Shown here piece by piece: positions 7,750 to 14,901 of a DNA stretch of 18,816 nt. Made by a program: the position numbers and the translations under genes. The stretch is taken from the NCBI GenBank assembly GCA_017652965.1, contig JAGBZZ010000289.1:1-18816 (forward strand), in the 5' to 3' direction. Position 1 is the stretch's first letter, and each line of letters opens with the position of its first letter. Origin of the DNA: Clostridia bacterium. Lineage in GTDB: Bacteria; Bacillota_A; Clostridia; Oscillospirales; CAG-272. Under the pieces are notes generated by a model. That model saw only the letters and a program-made list of their open reading frames with translations, was not told the DNA's origin and did no database searches.

Positions 7750-8259
7750 ATGGCACGGGTCGTGGTTTTGCCGTATGACGCGGCATGGGAAACGGCATTT
7801 TTAAAGATCAAGGCAGAGGTCGCGGCGGCACTTGGCCCGCTTGCCGAGCGTATCGAGCACGTGGGCAGCACGGCGGTGCCCGGCCTTTCGGCCAAGCCCT
7901 GCATCGACCTTGACGTGGTCATACGTGATACATCCTGCCTCAAGGAGACGGTAGCCCGCCTTTTTGAGGTCGGCTATATCCATGAGGGTGACCTTGGCAT
8001 TCCGGGCAGAGAGGCCTTTCGGTATACCGACAAGCCCCACCTTTACCCCCATCACCTGTACGTATGCCCGGCCGGCTCGCAGGAGCTTTATCGGCACCTT
8101 ACGTTTCGTGATTTTCTGCGTACCCATCCGGCGGCCGCGCAGGAATACGGCAGGGTCAAGGAACGGGCGGCTTTACAGCATCCCGACGATATCGAGGGAT
8201 ATATCCGTGCCAAGACCCCTGTGATCGAGAAGCTGTACGCGCAGTGCGGCCTTTTATAG
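7750..8259 (+). CDS. GrpB family protein (UPF0157)
   Basis: A 169-residue protein with the GrpB hallmark: HVGSTAVPGLSAKP at 37-50 followed by IDLDV, where Asp53 and Asp55 occupy the metal-ligand position of a nucleotidyltransferase-like fold. The conserved HHLYVC strand and LRTHP and YGRVKERAA segments follow. The length is normal for the family. Despite the name, the family is not known to act in the GrpE chaperone system, and its biochemical role is unsettled; a nucleotidyl-transfer reaction is a fold-based inference. It starts six bases after the preceding kinase stop, its AGGA ribosome site lying within that gene's last codons. Confidence 0.88.
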   Translation: MARVVVLPYDAAWETAFLKIKAEVAAALGPLAERIEHVGSTAVPGLSAKPCIDLDVVIRDTSCLKETVARLFEVGYIHEGDLGIPGREAFRYTDKPHLYPHHLYVCPAGSQELYRHLTFRDFLRTHPAAAQEYGRVKERAALQHPDDIEGYIRAKTPVIEKLYAQCGLL

Positions 8260-8293
8260 CTCCAAAAGCCCTTTATAGAAGTGGAGAAGCGGT

Positions 8294-8959
8294 ATGAAGA
8301 TCGAAAACAGTATTCTGAAGCATTATCTGAGAAACGTCTATTTTATCACAGGCACGTCCTATGCGGGCAAGTCCACTACCGCCGCGATGCTGGCCGCGCG
8401 GTACGACATGATCCTGTGCGGGGAAAACTATCATATGGCCGTGTCCGAAAGGGTGGCCACCCCCAAGACCCACCCGGATCTTTGCTACAACAAAAGCCTG
8501 ACCGACTGGCGGGATTTCGTTACCCGCACGCCAGAGGAATACGAGCGCTGGATCTATGCCGTCGGGCGTGAGGCGGCCGAGTTTGAGGTGGCCGCCCTTC
8601 TTTCCCTGCCGCATGATCGGCGGGTCATAGTGGACACCAACATCCCCTTGGATCTTTTGTATGAGATCTCGGATTATGAGCACGTCGCCGTGATGCTTTC
8701 CCCCGCCTCGCTGAGCGTTTCGCGCTTTTTTGACCGCAGTGACCCCGAAAAGCAGTTCCTCCTCCGCGTGATCGAGTCCTGCGATGACCCCGCCGCCGCG
8801 ATGGAAAATTACCGCCGCGGTCTTGCTCTTGTCAATAGCCAAGCGCATTATGACGAGTACGCAAGCAGCGGCTTTTTCACGGTCGTGCGGGAGGATGACG
8901 GCCGCGATACGCGCGAAGAGGTTTGTAACCGGATCGCCCGACATTTTGGACTTGCATAA
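8294..8959 (+). CDS. P-loop kinase-like NTPase (Clostridia family, function unknown)
   Basis: A 221-residue protein. Walker A is G20-TSYAG-K26-S27-T28. The blocks LCGENYHM, EEYERWIYAVGREAAEFEV and VIVDTNIPLDLL (Walker B-like Asp in VDTN) follow, then VAVMLSPASLSVSRFFDR. I recognise this pattern from Clostridia proteins annotated only as AAA or hypothetical. The size and layout suggest a small-molecule kinase of the shikimate/chloramphenicol phosphotransferase type rather than a mechanical ATPase. There is no membrane segment. The start is an ATG with GGAG ten bases upstream, 34 bases after GrpB. It belongs to the operon that ends at 9384. The acceptor cannot be inferred. Confidence 0.75.
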   Translation: MKIENSILKHYLRNVYFITGTSYAGKSTTAAMLAARYDMILCGENYHMAVSERVATPKTHPDLCYNKSLTDWRDFVTRTPEEYERWIYAVGREAAEFEVAALLSLPHDRRVIVDTNIPLDLLYEISDYEHVAVMLSPASLSVSRFFDRSDPEKQFLLRVIESCDDPAAAMENYRRGLALVNSQAHYDEYASSGFFTVVREDDGRDTREEVCNRIARHFGLA

Positions 8960-8980
8960 CACATAAAAAGGAGAAAAAAC

Positions 8981-9373
8981 ATGAAACGGGTACTCGAATT
9001 TCTGAAAAAAGCAGAGGTCTACTATCTTGCCACCGTAGAGGGAGATCAGCCCCGCGTGCGCCCCTTCGGCACGGTACATGAGTTTGAGGGCAGGCTCTAT
9101 ATCCAAACCGGCAAGGTCAAGCCCACCAGCCGTCAGCTGAAAAAGAACAACAAGGTCGAGATCTGCGCGTTCCATGGCGGCGCCTGGCTGCGCGTTGCGT
9201 GTGAGCTTATCGAGGATGACCGCCGCGAGGCCAGAGCCTCAATGCTGGATGCCTACCAAAATCTCCGCGGTATGTACCACGAGGACGACGGCAACACCCA
9301 GGTCTTCTATATGCAAAACGCCACCGCCACCTTCTCCTCCTTCGGCACTCCTCCCGAAACCGTGAGCTTTTGA
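8981..9373 (+). CDS. Pyridoxamine 5'-phosphate oxidase-fold (PPOX) protein
   Basis: A 130-residue single-domain split-barrel protein. The LATVEGDQPRVRPFG segment (17-31) and LYIQTGKVKPTSRQLKKNNKV match small PPOX-family flavin-binding proteins, where the R-x-R-P segment and T-G-x-x-K-P-T contact FMN phosphate. At this length it is not a full PdxH. Roles in the family include flavin-dependent reduction, haem or F420 chemistry and resistance, so only a general flavoprotein oxidoreductase call is safe. The start has an AAGGAG site. It is the last gene before a clear hairpin terminator, closing the seven-gene run. Confidence 0.85.
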   Translation: MKRVLEFLKKAEVYYLATVEGDQPRVRPFGTVHEFEGRLYIQTGKVKPTSRQLKKNNKVEICAFHGGAWLRVACELIEDDRREARASMLDAYQNLRGMYHEDDGNTQVFYMQNATATFSSFGTPPETVSF

Positions 9374-9383
9374 GGCCGTAAAG

Positions 9384-9428
9384 AAAAGGAGATGCCCTGC
9401 CAAAAGCAGAGCATCTCCTTTTTTTGCT
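9384..9428. terminator. Bidirectional rho-independent terminator
   Basis: AAAAGGAGATGC (9384-9395) pairs with GCATCTCCTTTT (9411-9422). An inner CTGC/GCAG stem (9397-9400 / 9406-9409) is set off by single unpaired bases. A T run follows to 9425 on the + strand and an A run at 9384-9387 serves the other strand. It ends the seven-gene operon and the convergent membrane-protein gene. Confidence 0.9.
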
Positions 9429-9432
9429 TTTC

Positions 9433-9954
9433 CTACACCCCGTAGGTGCCGGTGAGGGGATCGCGGAAGATGGCGAGGGTGGGGGTCTTGAAGGTGAATA
9501 TCACGAAAAGCGCGGCAATGGCGAAAAGGAGGAGGCGGGATGCGCGCGCATGGCAGGGCTTTTCCGGCCGCGAGAAGCGGTAGGTCTCGTACAGATAGGC
9601 GGCCGCCGCCGAGATGAAAAAGATGGCGATGTTGATCCAGTCGGGCGACTTGCCGATCACGCCGTTGTAGGTGTAGAAGAGAACCGGGATCAGGATAAGG
9701 CCGCAAAGGATGCCGTCCCGCTTGATGCAAAGAAAGTCGGCGCGATTGCGAAAGAAGAAGCCCTGCACGGCGGCAAAGAGTAGCATCGGCCAAAACAAAA
9801 GCTTCATATGCTCAAAGGTCGATTCGTTCACCCCCGAAAAGGGCGCGACCCAAAGAGACCCTCCTGTCAGGTCATACAAAAAATGCAGTACCGTGCCGGC
9901 AAGCGAGGTCACCGCAAAGCCCACAAGCTCCCAAAGCCCGATCGATCTTTTCAT
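9433..9954 (-). CDS. Small polytopic membrane protein, DUF6512-like
   Basis: A 173-residue integral membrane protein with about five hydrophobic segments: GFAVTSLAGTVLHFLYDL, LLFWPMLLFAAVQGFFF, ILCGLILIPVLFYTYNGVIG, WINIAIFFISAAAAYLY and LLLFAIAALFVIFTF. The loop VNESTFEHMKLLFWP between the first two is the recognisable signature of a Firmicute family I recall as DUF6512; its function is not known. The start is taken as the ATG at 9954, preceded by GAGGTG; an in-frame GTG at 9969 lacks such a site. It stands alone on the minus strand, sharing a terminator with the operon to its left. No convincing consensus promoter was found upstream; a weak TTGTAT-N19-TAGAAT may serve. Confidence 0.8.
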   Translation of the reverse strand: MKRSIGLWELVGFAVTSLAGTVLHFLYDLTGGSLWVAPFSGVNESTFEHMKLLFWPMLLFAAVQGFFFRNRADFLCIKRDGILCGLILIPVLFYTYNGVIGKSPDWINIAIFFISAAAAYLYETYRFSRPEKPCHARASRLLLFAIAALFVIFTFKTPTLAIFRDPLTGTYGV

Positions 9955-10068
9955 CTCACACCTCATCACGTTTTTGGTACATTCTATTCACCGTGTATGG
10001 CAAATATACAAGCAGGCGAAAAAATCTCCGTGGCGGCCCCATTCTCCCCCCGTGATGCGAATATCCCA

Positions 10069-10097
10069 TTGAAAAGCAGGGAGATCTATGCTATAAT
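10069..10097 (+). promoter_or_regulatory. Strong sigma-70-type promoter upstream of a broken transporter gene
   Basis: TTGAAA (10069-10074), a 17-base spacer and TATAAT (10092-10097), with TGC immediately upstream of the -10 (extended -10). The next ribosome site is GGAGGAG at 10116-10122, in front of the EamA remnant. With that gene broken, the promoter probably serves the GH2 gene at 10490. Confidence 0.78.
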
Positions 10098-10126
10098 GGA
10101 TGCGTATCACCCGTCGGAGGAGACCT

Positions 10127-10486
10127 TTGTACGCTGTGGATCACTGCCGCTATCCTATCCGCCCTTTTTGCAGGGCTTACCCCTGTGCTAGCCAAATGCG
10201 GGATCAGAAAAACCGATTCCGATCTGGCCACCGCCCTGCGCACCGGCATTGTGCTTGCCTTTTCGATCGTGATGGTGCTGGTGGTCGGCTCGCAGGATAC
10301 CCTGGCGCAGATCCCGATAAGCTCAGCATTCTGGTGACGGTCGGCTTTTCCTATCTCGTCCTCCGTGAGAAGCTTTCGCGGAAGGCCTTCTTGGGACTCG
10401 GCCTTATGGTAGCAGCGACACTTCTGATGGTGCTTTTTAAACAACGCAAACAAAACCTTACAAACAAAAGGATAGTGGAGGGGTAA
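10127..10486 (+). pseudogene. Decayed EamA/DMT-family transporter, internal deletion and frameshift
   Basis: Two frames carry pieces of one small EamA-type transporter. From 10134 the frame reads LWITAAILSALFAGLTPVLA, then KCGIRKTDSDLATALRT and a hydrophobic helix, and ends at a TGA soon after 10320. From about 10316 another frame reads DKLSILVTVGFSYLVLREKL, then SRKAFLGLGLMVAATLLM, to the TAA at 10484-10486. In intact relatives (140 or so residues, from memory) roughly 38 codons with the ASWLCYFKAL-type helix and GDVNKVVP separate these parts; here they are missing. No start codon fits the first frame: the TTG at 10127 is one base out, suggesting a second indel. A good promoter and GGAGGAG site remain. 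The function before decay was probably export or import of a small metabolite. Its stop lies three bases before the GH2 start. Confidence 0.85.
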
Positions 10487-10489
10487 ACC

Positions 10490-12847
10490 ATGATCAAGAC
10501 CTGCATCTCCAAGGGATGGAAATTTGCTGATTTTCCCGACAAGCCCGGTGACTATCGGGAGGTGGATCTGCCGCATGACTATGCGGTGGAAAAGCCGCGT
10601 GACCCGCAGGGCGACCCCTTGAACGCCTACTTCCCGGTTGCCCCCGCGCAGTACGTAAAGTACGTGACGTTGCCCCCGCAGAGGCATTATATCTTAGACG
10701 TGGACGGTGCCTACAGCGGCGCCGAGATCACCTTTAACGAGGAGCTTTTGTGCCTCCATCCGCACGGCTATACGCCGATCCTTGTCGATCTTACCGACCA
10801 CGTGATCCCGGGGGTGACCAATAAGCTGAAGATCACCACAAATCCCCTCCCGCATTCTACAAGATGGTACCATGGCTGTGGCATCTACCGTGACGTCTTC
10901 CTTTGGGAGGGGGGTGAGGTACGCATCGAGCCGTGGGATCTTTTTGTCTATACCGAAGGGGTGAAAGAGGAGAGTGCCGACGTTGGCGTGAAGCTTTGGC
11001 TCAGCGCCGACCTGGATACCAAGGCAGAGCTGCGCTTTAGGGTCCTCCTTGACGGCAAGGAATGCGCCCGTGACAGCCTTACGGTGCGCGCCCGCCGCGG
11101 CGAGAGGACCGAGCACGCCCACACCCTTTCTGTCTCTTCCCCCGCCCTTTGGGAGCCGGATGCCCCCCGCCTTTATACCCTTGTGACCGAGGTGGTGTGC
11201 GACGGGCGGGTGACCGATACCACCTGCGTCTCTTTTGGCATCCGTACCGTGACGGTGGATGCCGTGCACGGCCTCCTTCTGAACGGCACCCCCCTGAAGC
11301 TGCGCGGCGGGTGCATCCACCACGACCACGGCGTTCTGGGGGCGGCGGCCTTTCCCGCGGCCGAGGAGCGCAAGATACGGCTTCTGAAGGCGGCAGGCTT
11401 CAACGCCGTGCGCATCGCACATAACCCGCCGTCCCTCGCCCTTTTGGAGGTGTGCGACAGGCTGGGGATGCTGGTGATGGACGAGGCCTTTGACGTCTTT
11501 AGTAAGCGCAAGCTTGCCGTAACCGCCGATTACCACATCTTTTTCAGGGAATGGTGGCAACGGGATATCTCCTATATGGTAAGGCGTGACAGGAATCACC
11601 CGTCGGTCATCAGCTATTCGATCGGCAATGAGATCTATGAGGTCGACGGTACAAGCGAGGGGGATGCCTGGTCACGCCGGCTTTCGGCCGAGATCCGCCG
11701 CCACGATGCCACAAGGCTTGTGACGGCCGCCATCCAGAAGATCTCGATCCCCAATTTCCGCGCCGAGGAGATCGACCCCGAGGATTACGTCGCCTATATG
11801 CAAAAAAAGCGCGGCCGGGGGGAAGCACGGCAGATCAACCGCCTGACCGAGGCCTTTGAGGCCCCCTTGGACGTGATCGGCTTCAACTATTACCACGAGC
11901 ATTTTAAGACCTTCCACGAGATGTACCCGGATAAGGTGATCTGGGGCTCGGAGAACTGGACGAAAAACATCTATGACGACTGGCAGGACGTGTGCGATAA
12001 CGCCTACGTGATCGGCGATTTCACCTGGACGGCCTACGATAACCTCGGTGAGGTCGGCCATGGCGCGGGCTTTTGGGAAAGCGAAAAGGAGCGCTACGCC
12101 AAGGGGCTTGCCTTCTACCCGTGGCGCACCTGCTACCAGGGCGACCTTGACCTTTGCGGCCTCCGCCGTCCGCAGTCCTATTACCGTGAGGCCGTCTGGT
12201 TCGGCGGGGAGAGCCCGCGGATGTTCGTCACCCATCCCCGGCACTACGGCGAGGCCTACTACGGCACGGGCTGGCACTGGGCGGACGTGCACGAAAGCTG
12301 GACGTTTGAAGATCGGTACGTCGGTAGCCCCATCCGCGTGGATACCTATATAGAGGCAGAGCGGGTCGAGTGGCTGTTAAACGGGCGCAAGGTCGGCAAG
12401 GCCGTGCCGCATCGGGCGATCGCCACCCTGGATACCGTCTATGAAAAGGGCGAGCTTGTCGCCGTCGCCTACCGTGACGGGCGGGAATTTGCACGCTATG
12501 CCCTGCACACGCTCGGCGCTCCCACCGCCCTCTCGGTGACCCCGGAGCGCGCAAGCCTCCTTGCCGACCGCCGCGACCTCTGCTATTTCCAAATCGCAGT
12601 TGTGGATCGGGATGGGTGCGTAGACGTGCATAACGAAAGCGAGATCTCGGTAGAGGTCACCGGTGGTGAGCTTATGGGGGTCTTCAGCGCCAACCCGATC
12701 AGCGATGACGACTTCCGCGCGCCTCGTTGCCACGCCTTCAAGGGTAGGGCGCTGGCCATTGTCAGGGCGGCCGAGCCCGGCACGGTGGTGCTTACGGCGT
12801 CCTCACCCGACCTGGCGGGGGCACGCGCCGAGGTGACCGCACACTGA
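10490..12847 (+). CDS. Glycoside hydrolase family 2 (beta-galactosidase/glucuronidase superfamily)
   Basis: A 785-residue protein without a signal peptide. It has an N-terminal jelly-roll sugar-binding domain (about 1-145; YHGCGIYRDVFL at 127-138), an immunoglobulin-like domain (about 146-255) and a TIM barrel (about 256-540). The barrel carries GGCIHHDHG (273-281), NAVRIAHNPPS, the acid/base Glu381 in SIGNEI and the nucleophile Glu488 in WGSEN. The C-terminus has a VEWLLNGRKVG segment like DUF4982 and a final beta domain (about 680-785) like the GH2 C5 domain. All catalytic positions are intact. The specificity within GH2 (galactoside, glucuronide, arabinoside) cannot be told. The start has GGAGGGG eight bases upstream, lying inside the end of the broken transporter gene. 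It is probably transcribed from the promoter at 10069-10097. Confidence 0.93.
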   Translation: MIKTCISKGWKFADFPDKPGDYREVDLPHDYAVEKPRDPQGDPLNAYFPVAPAQYVKYVTLPPQRHYILDVDGAYSGAEITFNEELLCLHPHGYTPILVDLTDHVIPGVTNKLKITTNPLPHSTRWYHGCGIYRDVFLWEGGEVRIEPWDLFVYTEGVKEESADVGVKLWLSADLDTKAELRFRVLLDGKECARDSLTVRARRGERTEHAHTLSVSSPALWEPDAPRLYTLVTEVVCDGRVTDTTCVSFGIRTVTVDAVHGLLLNGTPLKLRGGCIHHDHGVLGAAAFPAAEERKIRLLKAAGFNAVRIAHNPPSLALLEVCDRLGMLVMDEAFDVFSKRKLAVTADYHIFFREWWQRDISYMVRRDRNHPSVISYSIGNEIYEVDGTSEGDAWSRRLSAEIRRHDATRLVTAAIQKISIPNFRAEEIDPEDYVAYMQKKRGRGEARQINRLTEAFEAPLDVIGFNYYHEHFKTFHEMYPDKVIWGSENWTKNIYDDWQDVCDNAYVIGDFTWTAYDNLGEVGHGAGFWESEKERYAKGLAFYPWRTCYQGDLDLCGLRRPQSYYREAVWFGGESPRMFVTHPRHYGEAYYGTGWHWADVHESWTFEDRYVGSPIRVDTYIEAERVEWLLNGRKVGKAVPHRAIATLDTVYEKGELVAVAYRDGREFARYALHTLGAPTALSVTPERASLLADRRDLCYFQIAVVDRDGCVDVHNESEISVEVTGGELMGVFSANPISDDDFRAPRCHAFKGRALAIVRAAEPGTVVLTASSPDLAGARAEVTAH

Positions 12848-12849
12848 GC

Positions 12850-12870
12850 CGCTATAGCGCGGTATACCGC
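12850..12870. repeat. Two abutting palindromes between GH2 and kinase genes
   Basis: CGCTATAGCG (12850-12859) and GCGGTATACCGC (12859-12870) are perfect palindromes sharing one base. CCGC at 12849-12852 could also pair with GCGG at 12859-12862, giving mutually exclusive folds. No T run follows, so this is not a terminator. It could be an operator or an RNA processing site, or chance. Confidence 0.5.
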
Positions 12871-12890
12871 AAGAAAGTGAGAAAAAGGCT

Positions 12891-13403
12891 ATGATCATTC
12901 TGATTACCGGCGCATCCCACGTCGGAAAAACGGCATTGGCACAGCGCCTGCTTGTGCGCCACGGCTATCCCTATCTTTCACTTGACCATCTGAAAATGGG
13001 GCTGATCCGCGCGGGATATACCGACCTTACCCCGACAAGCGAGGATGCCGCCCTCACCGCCTATCTCTGGCCGATCGCCCGTGAGATGATCAAGACCGCG
13101 ATCGAGAATAAGCAGGATCTGACCGTAGAGGGATGCTATATCCCCTTCGATTGGCAAAAGGACTTCGGGGAGGCGTATCTGCCCCATATCCGATATCTTT
13201 GCCTTGTGATGAGTGAGCGGTATATCGGGGAGCACTATGAGGACGTCAAGCACTATGCCTCCGTCGTCGAGCGGCGCATCGAGGATACCCCCACCCGGGA
13301 GGAGCTTATCCGTGATAACGCCGCCTTCCGCCACCGCGCCGACAAAAACGCCCTGCCGTATATCCTCATCGATAGGGCGTATCCTTTGGATATTGACGTG
13401 TAG
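12891..13403 (+). CDS. P-loop kinase-like protein (2-phosphoglycerate-kinase-like annotation class)
   Basis: A 170-residue protein. Walker A is G7-ASHVG-K13-T14. The blocks YPYLSLDHLKMGLIRAGYTDL, YLWPIAREMIKTAIENKQDL and VEGCYIPFDWQKDF follow, a pattern I recognise from a widespread Firmicute family of small P-loop kinases sometimes labelled 2-phosphoglycerate kinase without direct evidence. The C-terminal half is rich in Arg and Glu (HYASVVERRIEDTPTREEL), a plausible lid. It is cytosolic. It starts 43 bases after GH2, with only a weak purine-rich site before the ATG, so it may share the GH2 transcript. The phosphate acceptor is unknown. Confidence 0.8.
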   Translation: MIILITGASHVGKTALAQRLLVRHGYPYLSLDHLKMGLIRAGYTDLTPTSEDAALTAYLWPIAREMIKTAIENKQDLTVEGCYIPFDWQKDFGEAYLPHIRYLCLVMSERYIGEHYEDVKHYASVVERRIEDTPTREELIRDNAAFRHRADKNALPYILIDRAYPLDIDV

Positions 13404-13433
13404 GCAAAAGAAAAAGACCTCCGAAGAGGTCTT
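13404..13433 (-). terminator. Rho-independent terminator of the UbiA operon
   Basis: A perfect 8-bp stem (13414-13421 / 13426-13433) closes on a CGAA loop on the + strand (TTCG on the minus). On the minus strand the hairpin is followed by TTTTTCTTTT, so it ends the minus-strand operon. On the + strand no T run follows, so its effect on the kinase transcript is doubtful. Confidence 0.82.
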
Positions 13434-13448
13434 GAGCTTTGGAGCGCG

Positions 13449-14036
13449 TTAGCGGCCGGTATTGACCGTGGCGGATTTTTCCCAAGGGATCATCCGCCCT
13501 TTTTTTATGAGGAAGGCTTCCTTGGCGATGCTTGCCATTGGCAGGTCACTGCGGGAGTCGGAATAAAAGCAAGCGATTTCCGTATCCCCGAACTCTTCTC
13601 GAAATCTCCGAAGCTTTTCTTCGCCGTAGCAGTTTTCGGAATGGAGGATACCGCTTTTTTTGTCAACCTCCGTGCAAATCAGATGGGGGATATGCAATCG
13701 CGCACAGATGGGGCGCAAGAGAAATGCGGGAGAAGCGGAAACGATGACGTCATCGCTTTTCTTTTGCGCCATATACCATGCGTTGATATGACGGATATTC
13801 TTGTCCCAAAAGCATGAAACCGTTTCATCCACATCCCTAAGACCTTTCAGAAAGGAGAAAAAGATATCCTTGAAGCGTTTCTTCTCTACGATATGGAGGC
13901 GATACAAAAGATAGTACCATGCCTGGACGAAGAGAAAGCGGAGCAAGCACGGATTTTTCCTCAGGCAAAAGAAATAGAAGGCCAGGGTACTGTCCTTTTT
14001 GTAAATGGTCTTATCAAAATCGTATACGTTCATCAT
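13449..14036 (-). CDS. HAD-family phosphatase (HAD-IB type) paired with UbiA
   Basis: A 195-residue HAD phosphatase. Motif I is D6-F-D8-K-T10, motif II is S100 in VSASP, motif III is Lys141 (GEEK) and motif IV is SDSRSDLPM with Asp160 and Asp164. The helical cap lies between residues 20 and 95. It begins five bases after the UbiA stop (ATG at 14036; the adjacent ATG at 14033 is equally possible), so it is the last gene of the operon. In many bacteria a HAD domain is fused to or lies beside UbiA-type phosphoribosyltransferases. The likely role here is removal of the 5-phosphate from polyprenyl-phosphoryl-5-phosphoribose. It is AT-richer than the neighbouring blocks. The fold call is firm, the substrate an inference from context. 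Confidence 0.85.
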   Translation of the reverse strand: MMNVYDFDKTIYKKDSTLAFYFFCLRKNPCLLRFLFVQAWYYLLYRLHIVEKKRFKDIFFSFLKGLRDVDETVSCFWDKNIRHINAWYMAQKKSDDVIVSASPAFLLRPICARLHIPHLICTEVDKKSGILHSENCYGEEKLRRFREEFGDTEIACFYSDSRSDLPMASIAKEAFLIKKGRMIPWEKSATVNTGR

Positions 14037-14040
14037 GGCT

Positions 14041-14901
14041 TCACAAATACAGTAAAAGTCCAAAGAGAATGGCAAAGATCGCGCCCAGCAAGAGCAATAC
14101 CTTATCCTTCAAAATGACACTAACGGGATCTCCGTCCGAGTTTCCTTCGATGTTCAGGCTGTATTTCATGCAAAGAGCAATGGCGATGGGAATCGTGAAG
14201 ACGAGCTTATTACCGGATTCTTGGATGGTGGATGCATCAACGCACCAAAGAGAGTAGAAAACAATGGACGTCGAAAGACACATATACATGAATTTGTCCA
14301 GAAACTCTTTGTTGTAGTACCGCAAAACGTTGCGGGTGGAATCGTCCCCGGTCTTGATAAGCTCGTTCCGTCTTTTACCCAGCCCGAGATAAAAGGAGAG
14401 CATCATCACCGTAAGGTACATCCAGTTTGAAATCGATATCGCGGTAATGGCCGCTCCGTAAAACACGCGCAAAAGAAAGCCGGATACCAGAATGCAGATA
14501 TCAATGATCGGGACGTTCTTAAGACCAAAGCTGTACCCAAGGTTCAGCAGAAAGTAGGCTCCCAGTATGGCAAAGGATGACCAGTGTGACCGCGTCAGAA
14601 GGGTAAGCGCTGCACCGCCGAGCAGTAACAGCACCATCAGCAAAACGGCACTCCGTATGCTCACTTCGCCGCAGGCAAGCGGCCGCTTGCACTTTGTGGG
14701 ATGCTTTCTGTCCTTTTCGATATCCCTGATATCATTAACGATGTAAATGGCCGAGCAGATCAAGCAAAAGCTGATAAAGCCCGGGACGATCCTCAGCCAC
14801 AGATCAAGGTTGAAAAGCTGCTTTCCGCATACGAAGGGGAAGAAGATAAGAAAATTCTTCAAATAGTGCGGGATCCGCAAAAGTCTTACGTATTTTCTCA
14901 T
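14041..14901 (-). CDS. UbiA-family prenyltransferase, decaprenyl-phosphate phosphoribosyltransferase-like
   Basis: A 286-residue membrane protein with about eight to nine hydrophobic helices. The Mg-binding motif is N56-D57-x-x-D60-x-x-x-D64 (NDIRDIEKD), followed by KHPTKCKRPLACGEVS, with YSFGLKNVPIIDI (Asp134) as the second polar loop and GLGKRRNEL at 173-181. The KRRNEL block and the RxHPxxxKRPLA loop are typical of the polyprenyl-phosphate phosphoribosyltransferases (Rv3806c type) rather than ubiquinone or haem enzymes. The reaction would be polyprenyl phosphate plus PRPP giving polyprenyl-phosphoryl-5-phosphoribose at the inner membrane. The start is the ATG at 14901, overlapping the upstream stop as ATGA; a longer open frame upstream to 15375 is antisense-frame noise within the neighbour. 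The subfamily assignment is by eye. Confidence 0.85.
   Translation of the reverse strand: MRKYVRLLRIPHYLKNFLIFFPFVCGKQLFNLDLWLRIVPGFISFCLICSAIYIVNDIRDIEKDRKHPTKCKRPLACGEVSIRSAVLLMVLLLLGGAALTLLTRSHWSSFAILGAYFLLNLGYSFGLKNVPIIDICILVSGFLLRVFYGAAITAISISNWMYLTVMMLSFYLGLGKRRNELIKTGDDSTRNVLRYYNKEFLDKFMYMCLSTSIVFYSLWCVDASTIQESGNKLVFTIPIAIALCMKYSLNIEGNSDGDPVSVILKDKVLLLLGAIFAILFGLLLYL

Noticed and set aside
10694..11599. Minus-strand open frame opposite GH2
   Set aside because: No domain-like features, and the opposite strand encodes a complete GH2 protein.
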